From the NCBI GenBank assembly GCA_965247075.1, contig CBDFGK010000003.1, positions 1,178,001 to 1,242,000 on the forward strand: a DNA stretch of 64,000 bases, read 5' to 3'. The DNA comes from CBDFGK01 sp965247075. Lineage in GTDB: Bacteria > Pseudomonadota > Gammaproteobacteria > Pseudomonadales > Halieaceae. This document shows, in pieces, positions 9,822-19,300 of this stretch. A program made the position numbers and the translations under genes. Numbering within the stretch: position 1 is the first letter of the stretch; every line of letters starts with the position of its first letter. The notes under the pieces were generated by a model that was not told the origin of the DNA, did no database searches, and saw nothing but the letters and a program-made list of their open reading frames with translations.

Positions 9822-9861
9822 GGGGTCAGAGTCTGGGCGACCCCGTCCAGACGCTGACCCC
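9822..9861. repeat. Palindromic GGGGTCAG-family repeat
   Basis: A 40-bp imperfect inverted repeat. The ends GGGGTCAG and CTGACCCC pair, as do inner TCTGG and CCAGA. It lies 10 bp after the aspartic protease stop. Related elements recur at 13395, 20033, 24221, 39611 and 41927. They look like REP-type palindromes of the kind mobilised by Y1 (RAYT) transposases, although no such transposase lies in this window. Confidence 0.65.
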
Positions 9862-9954
9862 TCTTGTTGGGAGCATGTAAGCGCAGTAAACTTGTCTTTT
9901 GGTCGAATTCATTCGACCAAAAGCTCAGGAACCACAATACAAGAGGCACGCGTA

Positions 9955-12222
9955 ATGTTCCGTTTTGCTCCATTGCTTGGTTTGCTCCTGTCACTGCTGT
10001 GGCCGGCCACTCCAGCTTATGGTCACGGCGCCGCCACCGACTATGAAGACAGTGTGGCAGCCATGTATATCGCCTACTACGGCCGTCCCGGCGACCCGGA
10101 AGGTGTCGAGTTCTGGGCGGAGCGACTGGAACAGGCCGATGGGGATCTCGGCGCGATTATCGATGCCTTCGGCAACTCTAGCGAATACCAGCAGCGCTTT
10201 GCCGGCCTGGACGACGACGAACTGGTCAATAATATCTACCGGCAACTATTCGGCCGCGACGCCGACGACGGTGGCCGCGACTTTTACGTAAGTAAATTGC
10301 AGTCTGGCGAGCTGAGCCTGGCCTCCATCGCCCTGGATATCTACAACGGTGTACAGAACGACGATGCCATCATCGTTGCCAACAAGCTCACCGTGGCGCA
10401 TTCCTTCACCGACCATGTCGCAGACAATGCGCTAAGCTATGGCAGTGATCAAATCGACGCCGCCAAAGACCTGCTTGGCAGGGTGGATGCCAGCGCTGCG
10501 TCATTGATGTTCGCCGTCACAGAGCTCACCGACCTGTTTGCACTGGCGCCGAGCAGCAATTGCAGCCAGTTCGAGGGTAGCTTCGAGCGCATTCAATCCA
10601 TTATCTTCGACGGCTACAACTGCACCAACAGCGCCTGCCACGGTGGCGGTGGGAACGCTGGCAACCTGGATCTGAGTGCCAATGTGGCCTATCAAAACCT
10701 GTTTCGCGTCGAAGCCAGTTCCAACCTGGCCAAGGCCACTCAATTGGTGTACCCCGGTGGACAAGGCATCAGCTTCCTGTTTCAGAAGCTGGCGGCCGGC
10801 ACCAACGGTACCGCTCTGCCTGATGGCGGCGGGCGATCTATGCCGGTTGGCGGCGCGCCACTGACTGAGGATCACCTGGAGGCCATGCGCCTGTGGATTC
10901 GGGCCGGCGCGCCGGAATTCAGCGATGTCGACAATGTTGCCACCCTGCTCGGTTGTAGCCTGGGCACCCCACTACAGGCCAACAAAATCCTGCCGCCACG
11001 GGCGCCTGCCTTCGGCGAGGGTGTGCAATTTGTCTCCGGGCCGTGGACGGTTGAAACCAATAGCGAAGACGAAGTGTGCTTTGCCACCTATTACGATCTG
11101 GACAAAAATCCTGGCGCGGTGCCCGATTGGGCCAAGGTAGAGTGCAGCGGCGGCGCCTACAACAATTATGACGGTGAATGCTTTGCCTACAACAGGCAGG
11201 CGTTTACCCAGGACCCGCAATCTCACCACAGCATTATCAGGAGCTACGTGGGCACAACTTCACCACTGGACCCCTCCTGGGGGCAGTGGCAGTGCCTGAA
11301 CGGCCCCAGCGCCGGCATGGCCTGCGACCCCACCCGCATTGGCGAACCGGTCTCCGAAGGTGGCGCCGATTGCGGCGGCGATTTGTACGTTTGCGGCACA
11401 CCTGCGCAAAGCTCATTTGCCTGTACGGGTTGGGGCGCCGGCGATCATCGCCAACTGGGGGTTTCCATGGGCGGCGCCCAGTCGCCGGTATCCAACACCG
11501 ATTTCACCGGTGGCGTTTACGCTGTTATGCCCAGTCGTGGGGTTATTATCTGGAACTCCCATGCCTTTAACCTCACCGCCGAAGACACCACGGTCGAACA
11601 GTACAATAGCTTCTACTTTGCGGCGGGGGATGAGCGGCAGCACCGCAACCGGGCTATTTTCGATACCAAGGACATTTTTATTGCCAATGTGCCGCCCTAT
11701 CAGGAGCGCACCTACTGCTCCACCACGACTATCCCCGTTGGATCACGTCTCACCGAGTTGGGCTCCCATGCCCACAAGCGCGGCGTGCTGTGGCAAACCT
11801 GGCTGCCGCCGCAGGACCCGACCTGCAAAAAGGACTCCGGCTGTGTGCCCAATGCGGAGCCGGCCGACTACGTCAGTAAGATCTACAACGACCCGCTGGT
11901 TATCAGCTACGACCCGCCGCTTGAGTACGACTCCACCAGTACCGCCGATCGCACGATTAAGTTCTGCCTTACCTACGACAACGGCTTGAATTTCCCCGAG
12001 TTACTCAAACGCAACTCGCTATCCGTGGGCAGTAAATGCGGTGGTAACAGCAACGATCCACTGTACTGCGTTGGCGGTGTTACGCCGGGACAGGTGTGTA
12101 GCGACGATAGCGCCTGTGGTGATGGCGGCGTCTGTGACGCCTGCAACGTGTGGGGCGGGGTAACCACCGAAGACGAAATGATGATTCTGTTGGGCAATTA
12201 TTACGTGGTTCCAGTTAACTAA
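9955..12222 (+). CDS. Secreted DUF4214 protein with heme-type CxxxCH and possible PHM-like domain
   Basis: A 755-residue exported protein with a signal peptide (AYG-type site near residue 22). Residues about 30-150 contain repeats of the DUF4214 type (AAMYIAYYGRPGDPEGVEFW, NNIYRQLFGRDADDGG). A central region has CTNSACHGGGG, a CxxxCH motif like those of atypical cytochrome c domains, followed by PDGGGRSMPVGGAPLT and a helical segment as in c-type heme domains. The cysteine-rich C-terminal third contains GSHAHKRGVLWQTW and FCLTYDNG, reminiscent of copper type II ascorbate-dependent monooxygenases (PHM/DBM fold). That last assignment is a guess. It precedes two small genes on the same strand. 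Confidence 0.55.
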   Translation: MFRFAPLLGLLLSLLWPATPAYGHGAATDYEDSVAAMYIAYYGRPGDPEGVEFWAERLEQADGDLGAIIDAFGNSSEYQQRFAGLDDDELVNNIYRQLFGRDADDGGRDFYVSKLQSGELSLASIALDIYNGVQNDDAIIVANKLTVAHSFTDHVADNALSYGSDQIDAAKDLLGRVDASAASLMFAVTELTDLFALAPSSNCSQFEGSFERIQSIIFDGYNCTNSACHGGGGNAGNLDLSANVAYQNLFRVEASSNLAKATQLVYPGGQGISFLFQKLAAGTNGTALPDGGGRSMPVGGAPLTEDHLEAMRLWIRAGAPEFSDVDNVATLLGCSLGTPLQANKILPPRAPAFGEGVQFVSGPWTVETNSEDEVCFATYYDLDKNPGAVPDWAKVECSGGAYNNYDGECFAYNRQAFTQDPQSHHSIIRSYVGTTSPLDPSWGQWQCLNGPSAGMACDPTRIGEPVSEGGADCGGDLYVCGTPAQSSFACTGWGAGDHRQLGVSMGGAQSPVSNTDFTGGVYAVMPSRGVIIWNSHAFNLTAEDTTVEQYNSFYFAAGDERQHRNRAIFDTKDIFIANVPPYQERTYCSTTTIPVGSRLTELGSHAHKRGVLWQTWLPPQDPTCKKDSGCVPNAEPADYVSKIYNDPLVISYDPPLEYDSTSTADRTIKFCLTYDNGLNFPELLKRNSLSVGSKCGGNSNDPLYCVGGVTPGQVCSDDSACGDGGVCDACNVWGGVTTEDEMMILLGNYYVVPVN

Positions 12223-12245
12223 CTTGGCCTGGCAGGATTTGATCC

Positions 12246-12992
12246 ATGCTTCAATTCGCCTATGACAATTCGCCCTACCGGATCCGCGAAGACCTGCGTC
12301 AGGTGTATCGCGATTACTGGCAGGCACTGGCCCAGCCGGGCAACTGGTGGACCGGCGCCGAGCGTGTGGCCATTGCCCGGGAAACCCGCAACGCCCTCAC
12401 TTGTAACTTCTGCGGCCAGCGCAAGCAAGCCCTGTCGCCCTACAACTTCGCCGGTGAACATCAACACAGCGGTACACTGGACGCCCTCACCGTCGATGCA
12501 GTGCATCGCATCATCACTGACCAGGGTCGCATCACCCAGAGCTGGATAGAAAGCAATGCTGAACAGGGCCTGAGTGAAGAAAAATATGTAGAGCTGCTGG
12601 GTGTCGTGGTCTGCGTATTCAGCATCGACGAATTCAATCGCGCTCTGGGCATACCGCCGGAGCCTCTGCCCGATCCGCAAGCTGGAGAGCCCGATAACTA
12701 TCGACCCAGCCAGGCTGAACACGGCACAGGTTTTGTCGCCATGCTGCCGGAAATTGATGGTGCGATAGGCCAAGAGGCCGATCTGTGGCCGAATGGCCGC
12801 AGCGCTAATGTGCTGCGCGCACTGAGCCTGGTGCCCGATGCCGTGCGCAATTGGAACCATATATCCGGCGGTCAGTACTTGGGTATCAAGCAGGTGATGA
12901 TGCTCAAGGGCAACACCGGCCGCAGTCTCAATCGCATGCAAATGGAGATCGTCGCGGGTCGGGTTTCATCGATCAGCGAATGCTTCTACTGA
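12246..12992 (+). CDS. Carboxymuconolactone decarboxylase/AhpD-like protein
   Basis: This 248-residue soluble protein resembles the AhpD-like carboxymuconolactone decarboxylase superfamily. The region WWTGAERVAIARETRNALTC leads into a CNFC (CxxC) motif at the start of a helix, as in peroxidase-related members where the two cysteines are redox active. Unlike AhpD there is no nearby histidine relay that I can place. It starts 23 bp after the DUF4214 gene and is followed 18 bp later by another small gene, suggesting a three-gene transcript. The substrate is unknown. Confidence 0.55.
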   Translation: MLQFAYDNSPYRIREDLRQVYRDYWQALAQPGNWWTGAERVAIARETRNALTCNFCGQRKQALSPYNFAGEHQHSGTLDALTVDAVHRIITDQGRITQSWIESNAEQGLSEEKYVELLGVVVCVFSIDEFNRALGIPPEPLPDPQAGEPDNYRPSQAEHGTGFVAMLPEIDGAIGQEADLWPNGRSANVLRALSLVPDAVRNWNHISGGQYLGIKQVMMLKGNTGRSLNRMQMEIVAGRVSSISECFY

Positions 12993-13010
12993 ACTAACTC
13001 ACATGCCACC

Positions 13011-13448
13011 ATGCTCAGTTTGAGCGCGGAAGCTTCCCAAACAGACATTGACCTGCAGATCGTCAATGGCACTGCAGGCCCTGCCACTGCTGAAGGCTCC
13101 GGCGGTGTTGAGTTCGCCCGTGAGTTAATGAAATTTGCCGAGGCCGTGGCCACACGCGATGAAGCCACTTTAACCGGCGCCCGGGCGGAGTTGTTACGCG
13201 TGGGCGGCAACGATGTACTGGTAGATGCCGCCGGCGTGGCCGGCAACTTCCAGCGCATGGTGCGCATTGCTGACTGCACCGGCATTCCAGTCGATGATCG
13301 CATGGGTGCGCTCAGTGGTGGCATTCAGGATGAACTGGATTTGCGCAGATTTGGCTCCGCGCAGAACACCCCGGTAGTCTCATCCTTGAGACAAGGGGTC
13401 AGAGTAAAACCGTCATTTATGGCCAAGCTATGCGCCAAATGGCCATAA
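13011..13448 (+). CDS. Small helical protein whose C-terminus is encoded by a repeat element
   Basis: This 145-residue frame encodes an alanine-rich helical protein with the segment VDAAGVAGNFQRMVRIADCTGIPVDD, a pattern I associate with C-terminal parts of carboxymuconolactone decarboxylase-family proteins; the identification is weak. The last 17 residues (from GVRVKPSF) and the stop codon lie inside the palindromic repeat at 13395-13470, so the original C-terminus has probably been replaced. It is probably co-transcribed with the AhpD-like gene upstream and may act with it. Confidence 0.5.
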   Translation: MLSLSAEASQTDIDLQIVNGTAGPATAEGSGGVEFARELMKFAEAVATRDEATLTGARAELLRVGGNDVLVDAAGVAGNFQRMVRIADCTGIPVDDRMGALSGGIQDELDLRRFGSAQNTPVVSSLRQGVRVKPSFMAKLCAKWP

Positions 13449-13470
13449 ATGACGGTTTTACTCTGACCCC
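13395..13470. repeat. Long palindromic GGGGTCAG-family repeat
   Basis: Near-perfect inverted repeat of 76 bp. The arm begins GGGGTCAGAGTAAAACCGTC, continues ATTTATGGCC, and is mirrored after a 16-bp centre. It provides the last codons and stop of the preceding gene. A transcript would fold into a long hairpin. Confidence 0.85.
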
Positions 13471-13598
13471 AAATTTTCCAAATTTTCTCGATACCCACAC
13501 CAATATGCCCGCTGTTGTGTTCCGCGGCAAACTGTGACCCGTGTCTCACAAAAAACAGCTACACTGGCTAACCACAATAACTACGCCACGGATCGCCC

Positions 13599-15347
13599 AT
13601 GCATCTCTTTCTACTGCGCACTGGACTTGCGCTTGCACTGTCCCAGGCAAGCCAGACAAACGCCGATGTCAATCAGGATTTCAAGCAGCTGCTGGACGAC
13701 CACTGGCAAACCGTCAAACAGGAAAAAATCGGCTTTCGCAGTGACCCGGACGCCTGGCGGCTGGGTGGTAGCCTAGCCTCTGTCACCCCTGCGGCCCGCG
13801 CCAGGCGGCAGACCTTCAACGAGCAGGTGCTGCAACGACTGGCAAAAATTACCCCGCAGGATCTCTCTGGCGAGAACCGCATCAGCTACAAGATATTCCG
13901 CTATGAGCGCGAAGCGGAGCGTGACTCCTATCAGCAGCCGGATCATTTTTATCCATTGACCAATCGCAGCGGCTGGCACCTGTCATTTGCCGATGCACCG
14001 GCCGGCATGACCTTCAGTACCCTCAAGGATTATGAAGCGTACCTGGAGAGCCTGGCCGATTATCCGCGCTATAACGATGAGCACATCGCCCTGCTGGAAG
14101 ACGCTATCGCCGCGGGTCACACCCAGTTTTGCGCTGCCATGGAAGGTTTTGAACTCTCCATTAGCAGCGCCCTGGTCAATGATGTGAGCAAAAGCTCTTT
14201 CTACACACCGCTGGCCAACATGCCCGCCTCACTGCCGGAAGATAGCCGCCGGGATATCGAATTGCGCGGGCGTTTGTTAATAGAGAGGACGGTATTACCA
14301 GCCTATCGCAAATTGCTGCAATTCTATGTGGATGACTACGCCCCACAGTGCCGCACCGTGGAGGGCATTACCAACACACCCGGTGGTGATGCCTACTATG
14401 CATACCTGCTACGCTACTTCACCACTACGGATATGAGCGCAAAAGAAATTCACCAATTGGGCCTGGCCGAAGTTGACCGCATCCGGGCGGAGATGCAAGC
14501 CATCATCCTGGAGTCTGGTTTCAAGGGCAGCTTTAGCGAGTTTCTGCACTTTTTACGCACCGACCCGCAGTTCTATACCGATGATCCTGAAGACCTGTTG
14601 GAGAAAACCTCGAGAATAGCCAAGCGCATGGATGGCCAGTTGCCGCGATTGTTTGCCACCCTGCCCCGACTGCCCTACGACATCCGGGAAATCCCCGCCG
14701 GCATTGCTGAAAAAACCACCGGCGCCTACTATTCTCCCGCATCTGCCGACGGTCGCACCCCCGGCAGCTATTATGTGAACACCGCACTGCTGGCCAGTCG
14801 TCCGCTGTACGTTATCGAAGCGCTGTCATTCCACGAGGCGGTGCCCGGCCACCACCTGCAAATGGCGCTGGCGCTGGAGCTGAATATTCCACCGTTCAGA
14901 AGGCAGCTATACCACTCGGCCTTTGGCGAGGGCTGGGGTTTGTACGCGGAAGCGCTGGGGCAGGAAGTCGGTTTTTATACCAATCCCTACAGCGATTTTG
15001 GTCGCCTCACTTACCAGATGTGGCGCGCCTGTCGGCTGGTGGTCGATACCGGCCTGCACGCCTTTGGCTGGAGCCGCCGGCAGGCTGTCGATTACATGGC
15101 CGCCAGAACGGCCTTGAGTATTCACGAAGTGACCACCGAGATAGACCGCTATATCACCTGGCCGGCACAGGCCACTGCCTACAAAATCGGCGAATTGCGC
15201 ATTCGAGAGCTGCGCCATCGCGCCGAGCAGGCGCTGGGAGAGCAGTTCGACCTGCGCGAGTTTCACGATGCCGTATTGGCCAATGGGTCGGTGCCAATAG
15301 CCGTGCTGGACCAGATCATCAAAGAATGGATTGACGCCCGGATTTGA
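13599..15347 (+). CDS. DUF885-family secreted zinc metallopeptidase
   Basis: This 582-residue protein has an N-terminal signal peptide and the DUF885 architecture. The metal-binding motif is FHEAVPGHHLQ (His412, Glu413, His418), followed by FGEGWGLYAE, which supplies the third ligand glutamate. GAYYSPASADGRTPGSYYVN is the usual substrate-cleft loop. Family members are exported peptidases, probably acting on oligopeptides in the periplasm. It sits alone between the long palindrome and the convergent antiporter gene, so it is likely monocistronic. Confidence 0.82.
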   Translation: MHLFLLRTGLALALSQASQTNADVNQDFKQLLDDHWQTVKQEKIGFRSDPDAWRLGGSLASVTPAARARRQTFNEQVLQRLAKITPQDLSGENRISYKIFRYEREAERDSYQQPDHFYPLTNRSGWHLSFADAPAGMTFSTLKDYEAYLESLADYPRYNDEHIALLEDAIAAGHTQFCAAMEGFELSISSALVNDVSKSSFYTPLANMPASLPEDSRRDIELRGRLLIERTVLPAYRKLLQFYVDDYAPQCRTVEGITNTPGGDAYYAYLLRYFTTTDMSAKEIHQLGLAEVDRIRAEMQAIILESGFKGSFSEFLHFLRTDPQFYTDDPEDLLEKTSRIAKRMDGQLPRLFATLPRLPYDIREIPAGIAEKTTGAYYSPASADGRTPGSYYVNTALLASRPLYVIEALSFHEAVPGHHLQMALALELNIPPFRRQLYHSAFGEGWGLYAEALGQEVGFYTNPYSDFGRLTYQMWRACRLVVDTGLHAFGWSRRQAVDYMAARTALSIHEVTTEIDRYITWPAQATAYKIGELRIRELRHRAEQALGEQFDLREFHDAVLANGSVPIAVLDQIIKEWIDARI

Positions 15348-15379
15348 GCATAGGGGCGGACGTACGTCCCCAATCCCTC

Positions 15380-16723
15380 CTATAGCGCCAATACCGTGAG
15401 GCCTGCGCCAGCGAGAATAGCGGCCAACAATGCATACGGAATCTGCGTGAGCGCGTGATCCATAACGCCGCAACCGCAACCCTGTGCAGCCAGCACGGTG
15501 GAGTCGCTATAAAAGCAGGCGTGGCTGCCCAAGGCACTGGCTGACATCAGCGCGCCAATGGCCAGCGGGGTACTGACGCCAACGGAGGCGGCGAGGGGCA
15601 TGACAATGGGAATGGCGATGGCGAATACACCCCAGCTGGAACCAGTGACAAAAGAGATCAGCGCCATAGTGACAAAAATCACCAGCGGCAGGGAGGTCGC
15701 GGTCATATAGGGTTGTATATTTTCCATCACATAGAGTGCCAGGCCCAATTGGTCATTGACCTCTTTGAACACAAAGGCAACCACCACAATGGTGAGGACG
15801 GGCACCATAATTTTGATGCCCTCCAGAACCGCATCAAACATCTCGGTCCAGGCCATTAGGCGCTGCAAACCAAACAACATTATCGTTACAAAAATACTCG
15901 TGATGACGCCAATCTGCACGTCCAGGTCGTAATAGGCACTGGCGCCCAGCAGCGTGACAATGGGCACCAGGAAGTGGTAAATCCGCACCCGGCCGGTATT
16001 TTCTATGGCTTGCACCACGAACTGTTGCGGCAGCACAACAGCATCATTGTCCAGCGCTCTGCGCTGTGTCGCACGCATTGCACCCAGTGCCGGAATCCAA
16101 CCTATAGCAACCAGCGGCACCATGAACACAGCGATCCACGGATAGAGCATGTAGGGAATAGCGCTAATGAACAAACTCATGCCCTGCCCCGGAGCAGCCA
16201 CGTCAGATATTTCCAGCACGCCGGCAAAGAACACCGCCCAGGTAGAGATGGGCACTAACATACAGATGGGTGCAGCGGTGGAATCCACCACATAGGCCAA
16301 CATTTCCCGCGACACCCGAAACTTGTCGGTGACCTTGCGCATCGAGGAACCCACAGCAAGGGCGTTCAGATAATCATCGATGAATATCACCAGCCCCAGC
16401 AGCCAGGTGTACATCAGCGCACGGGCGCTACTGGTGGCACGCGCGGCCAGGGCACGGCTAAATGCATCGGCGGCGCCTACCCGCATCAACAGGGTAATCA
16501 GGCTGCCCATCAGCCCACACACAATGATGACCCAGGCGATGGTTTCATCCATCATTACCCGCAGCAGAATGACCGAAAAATTCTCCACCGCTGAAGCGGG
16601 GCCCAGCAGTAGCAGGCCCGCAAACACACCCGCCAGCAGCGATTCGACGGGGCGCCGACTGAGCACTGCCGTCGTGATGGTGACAATGGCGGGCAGCAAA
16701 CTGGTCCAGTTTGGATCATTCAT
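15380..16723 (-). CDS. NhaC-type Na+/H+ antiporter
   Basis: A 447-residue, very hydrophobic protein with about 11-12 predicted membrane segments. The block WLLGLVIFIDDYLNALAVG, with DD in a membrane helix, and the later VTGSSWGVFAIAIPIVMPLA match the NhaC family, which exchanges cytoplasmic Na+ for H+ or transports carboxylates by the same fold. The NhaC family is often involved in sodium or pH homeostasis, sensible for a marine organism, though relatives swap malate/lactate. It converges with the DUF885 gene 32 bp away and is divergent from the malonyl-CoA decarboxylase remnant. Confidence 0.8.
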   Translation of the reverse strand: MNDPNWTSLLPAIVTITTAVLSRRPVESLLAGVFAGLLLLGPASAVENFSVILLRVMMDETIAWVIIVCGLMGSLITLLMRVGAADAFSRALAARATSSARALMYTWLLGLVIFIDDYLNALAVGSSMRKVTDKFRVSREMLAYVVDSTAAPICMLVPISTWAVFFAGVLEISDVAAPGQGMSLFISAIPYMLYPWIAVFMVPLVAIGWIPALGAMRATQRRALDNDAVVLPQQFVVQAIENTGRVRIYHFLVPIVTLLGASAYYDLDVQIGVITSIFVTIMLFGLQRLMAWTEMFDAVLEGIKIMVPVLTIVVVAFVFKEVNDQLGLALYVMENIQPYMTATSLPLVIFVTMALISFVTGSSWGVFAIAIPIVMPLAASVGVSTPLAIGALMSASALGSHACFYSDSTVLAAQGCGCGVMDHALTQIPYALLAAILAGAGLTVLAL

Positions 16724-16808
16724 AGCGGGGTAATCGATTTTCGTAATAGTTTTTCTATTTCGGCAGACTCACTATACTGCAAGCCCTGACATCTTAGGAG
16801 TTGTATCG

Positions 16809-17646
16809 ATGAAAGCCTTTGGTCGCGCCCTGTCTTCCGTGGTTGAAATCGGCAAAGATATACTGGCCCGTAGACGCCTCGCGGCAGCCGAGAGCGCCGC
16901 CGCCTCTACTGCACTTACCGATCTGTGCCGCGAGCTACTGGAGCACCGGGGAGAGGCTTCGGGCATGGCACTGGCCGCCGAGATTATCGCCGGTTACCTG
17001 AATATGGCTGCCGCTGAGCGGCCGGCATTTTTTGGTGGAAGTGGCCTTTACTGACGAACTGCCGGAAGCCATCGCTCCGCTGCTGGAGCAGGAGCGTCAA
17101 CCCATCAGTGCCGGCAAAGCCGACACAGTGGTGTTCTATTCAATCAGCAACTGCCATCCGGGCCTGGCCGGCGTATCTTTTGGCAATTTCCTGATCAAAC
17201 AGGTAGTGGAGGAGGTGCGCCGGGAATACCCCAATATCAAAACCTTTGTCACCCTGTCGCCGGTGCCAGGCTTTCGCAAGTGGCTGGAGCGAGCAAACCT
17301 CAACGAGTTAATTGATCCCGCCCTGGTGGAGAAAGTGAAGGCACCGGTCAACATCGTAGTACCGGCGGAGATACGCGATGCGCTGATGCAGCTGTGTGCG
17401 CACTACCTGTTACGTGAAAAATCCGGCCACCTGGCTCGCGACCCGGTGGCACGGTTTCACCTGGGTAATGGGGCCAGCTTGCATCGCCTGCACTGGGCGG
17501 CCGATCTCACTCCCAAGGGCAAGCAGCAATCCGCCGGCATCATGGTCAATTATCTCTACGACCTGGGCAAAATAGAGCTCAATCACGACGAGTATTTTGA
17601 CCAGGGCACTATCGCTGTATCAAAAACCATCAGCAAGCTGCTGTAG
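16809..17646 (+). pseudogene. Malonyl-CoA decarboxylase, internally deleted and frameshifted
   Basis: The first 75 codons (FGRALSSVVEIGKDILARRR to AAAERPAFF) match the N-terminus of malonyl-CoA decarboxylase. From about 17034 the C-terminal half resumes in another frame (VEVAFTDELPEAIAPLLEQE, FYSISNCHPGLAGVSFGNFL, FVTLSPVPGFRKWLE). Intact enzymes are about 430-450 residues; the middle of roughly 150 residues is missing here. The junction falls in a run of T (gcattttttggtgg), consistent with deletion between short T tracts. The catalytic C-terminal domain keeps the conserved HPG and His-rich segments but cannot be translated with the N-terminus. The enzyme converts malonyl-CoA to acetyl-CoA; that activity is presumably lost from this copy. 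Confidence 0.8.
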
Positions 17647-17782
17647 TGCGCCGGCGCGCAAAAAATGGTTTACACCCGCGGCTGGACCAGTCCGTCTGGC
17701 GGGCCGTCATTCAATCCAAACTCAGGCAAGAAGTGAACCAGGATCAGCAGGCTTACTGCACCCCAGATGTTAGCAGGAGTTT

Positions 17783-19030
17783 TTACGCTGACCCCGCACT
17801 GGCAATATTGCCGATATCCGCGCCACTGGGCCGCTGGTACAAACGCAAGCCAAACTCCGGCACTATCGCCATCAGGTGATCGAATATATCGCCCTGAATA
17901 GCCTCGTAGGCGTTCCAGTCGGTGGTGGTGGTAAAACAATACAACTCGATTGGTACACCCTCTGGCGCCACCGGCAGTTGCCGCACCAGCAAGGTCATAT
18001 CCTCGTGGATGCTGGAATGCCGCTTGAGGTAGTTATAGGTATAGGCGCGAAACGTACCAATATTGGTGAGCCGGCGGTGATTGACGCCGTTCTCCGCGTC
18101 ACTTGGAAATCCATTCTTCCGGGCGGTTTTGTATTCTCCCAGCTCCGCCTGTTTGTCGTGAATATACGTCTCCAGCAAGGCAAAACGCTTGAACCTGTCT
18201 ACTTCGGCATCGCCGAGAAAACGCACCGAGCTGACATCCAGGCTAATAGATCGCTTGATACGACGTCCGCCGGATTGGGACATGCCGCGCCAGTTTTTGA
18301 AGGAACCGCTGACCAGGTTGTGGGTGGGAATGGTAGTGATGGTCTTGTCCCAGTTCTGCACCTTAACCGTGTGCAGTTCGACATCAATCACATCACCATC
18401 GGCCCCGAATTCACTCACCTCAATCCAGTCACCCACGCGCACCAGGTCTTGCGCGGTGAGCTGGACACTGGCGACCAGCGAGAGAATGGTGTCCTTGAAT
18501 ACCAACAACAGCACCGCTGTCATGGCGCCAAAACCACTGAGCAATATCCACGGTGATTTGTCCAGCAGTGCAGCTATCACCAGCAGAACACCGATGATGA
18601 TTATCGCCATCTGCAGCAACTGCACAAAACCCTTTAAGGGGCGCAGTCGCGAGGCGGGATAGGATTCGTAAATGGAGTTGGCAGCACTCAGCAGCGCCGT
18701 CAGGGTGAAAGTAAGCACCAACACCACATAGGCACCGGCCAGCTTGAGTAACACTTGCTCGACGGTATTTACAATTTGCGGCAGCAGGTCTACGCCAATA
18801 TAAATAATGAACACTGGCAACAATTGCGCTAGGCGGCTGGCTACCTTGTGTTCGATCAGGGCATCGTCCCAGGTATGTGCGGTGCGCCTCGCGAAGGAGT
18901 GCGCCAGGGACATCAATATTCGATTGCCAAACCAGTAGGTCAACAGCGCCGCCGACAATAATCCTGTGATCATTACCACATCGGGTAGCGCCGGGTGGTA
19001 GTTATGCAATGTCTCCAACATGGTGTTCAC
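17783..19030 (-). CDS. ybdG: MscS-family mechanosensitive channel, YbdG type
   Basis: This 415-residue protein has the same length as E. coli YbdG. It has about five N-terminal membrane segments, then the MscS pore-lining helix (SGFGAMTAVLLLVFKDTILSLVASV) and the cytoplasmic beta domain with VRVGDWIEVSEFGADGDVIDVELHTVKVQNWD. The PTHNLVSGSFKNWRGM motif is typical of YbdG-like channels. It releases solutes on hypo-osmotic shock from the inner membrane. No operon partner is apparent. Confidence 0.85.
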   Translation of the reverse strand: MNTMLETLHNYHPALPDVVMITGLLSAALLTYWFGNRILMSLAHSFARRTAHTWDDALIEHKVASRLAQLLPVFIIYIGVDLLPQIVNTVEQVLLKLAGAYVVLVLTFTLTALLSAANSIYESYPASRLRPLKGFVQLLQMAIIIIGVLLVIAALLDKSPWILLSGFGAMTAVLLLVFKDTILSLVASVQLTAQDLVRVGDWIEVSEFGADGDVIDVELHTVKVQNWDKTITTIPTHNLVSGSFKNWRGMSQSGGRRIKRSISLDVSSVRFLGDAEVDRFKRFALLETYIHDKQAELGEYKTARKNGFPSDAENGVNHRRLTNIGTFRAYTYNYLKRHSSIHEDMTLLVRQLPVAPEGVPIELYCFTTTTDWNAYEAIQGDIFDHLMAIVPEFGLRLYQRPSGADIGNIASAGSA

Positions 19031-19051
19031 CTTATAATCTTCAGTGCAACT

Positions 19052-19300
19052 TTAGAGTGAATCCGTGGCAGTATCAAAGAGAATATAGCCACCCACCACT
19101 ATCATGATCCGAGGCGCCCAGCGTTTTCGGCGCTGCTCAATGCGCCGCACCAGGGCCTGGTTTTCGCCTGTCTGGTAAGCCAGGCCAGCCCACAGCAACA
19201 CCAGCGCCAGTAACAGGTTATGCAGGTTGGCGGCAATGAAGCCTCCCGCAACCAGGGCAATGACTGCCGCTAACTGCCCACTATCCGGGTTTGCGCCTGC
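19052..19300 (-). CDS. Possible small membrane protein or remnant, no clear start
   Basis: A reading frame of about 80 codons on the minus strand encodes two hydrophobic stretches (AAVIALVAGGFIAANLHNLL, LALVLLWAGLAY), then a basic cytoplasmic-like stretch VRRIEQRRKRWAPR and a final hydrophobic segment. It has no ATG; the frame is closed by a TGA just upstream, leaving only weak candidate starts. It may be the tail of a decayed gene. I do not recognise a family. Confidence 0.3.
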   Translation of the reverse strand, partial: AGANPDSGQLAAVIALVAGGFIAANLHNLLLALVLLWAGLAYQTGENQALVRRIEQRRKRWAPRIMIVVGGYILFDTATDSL

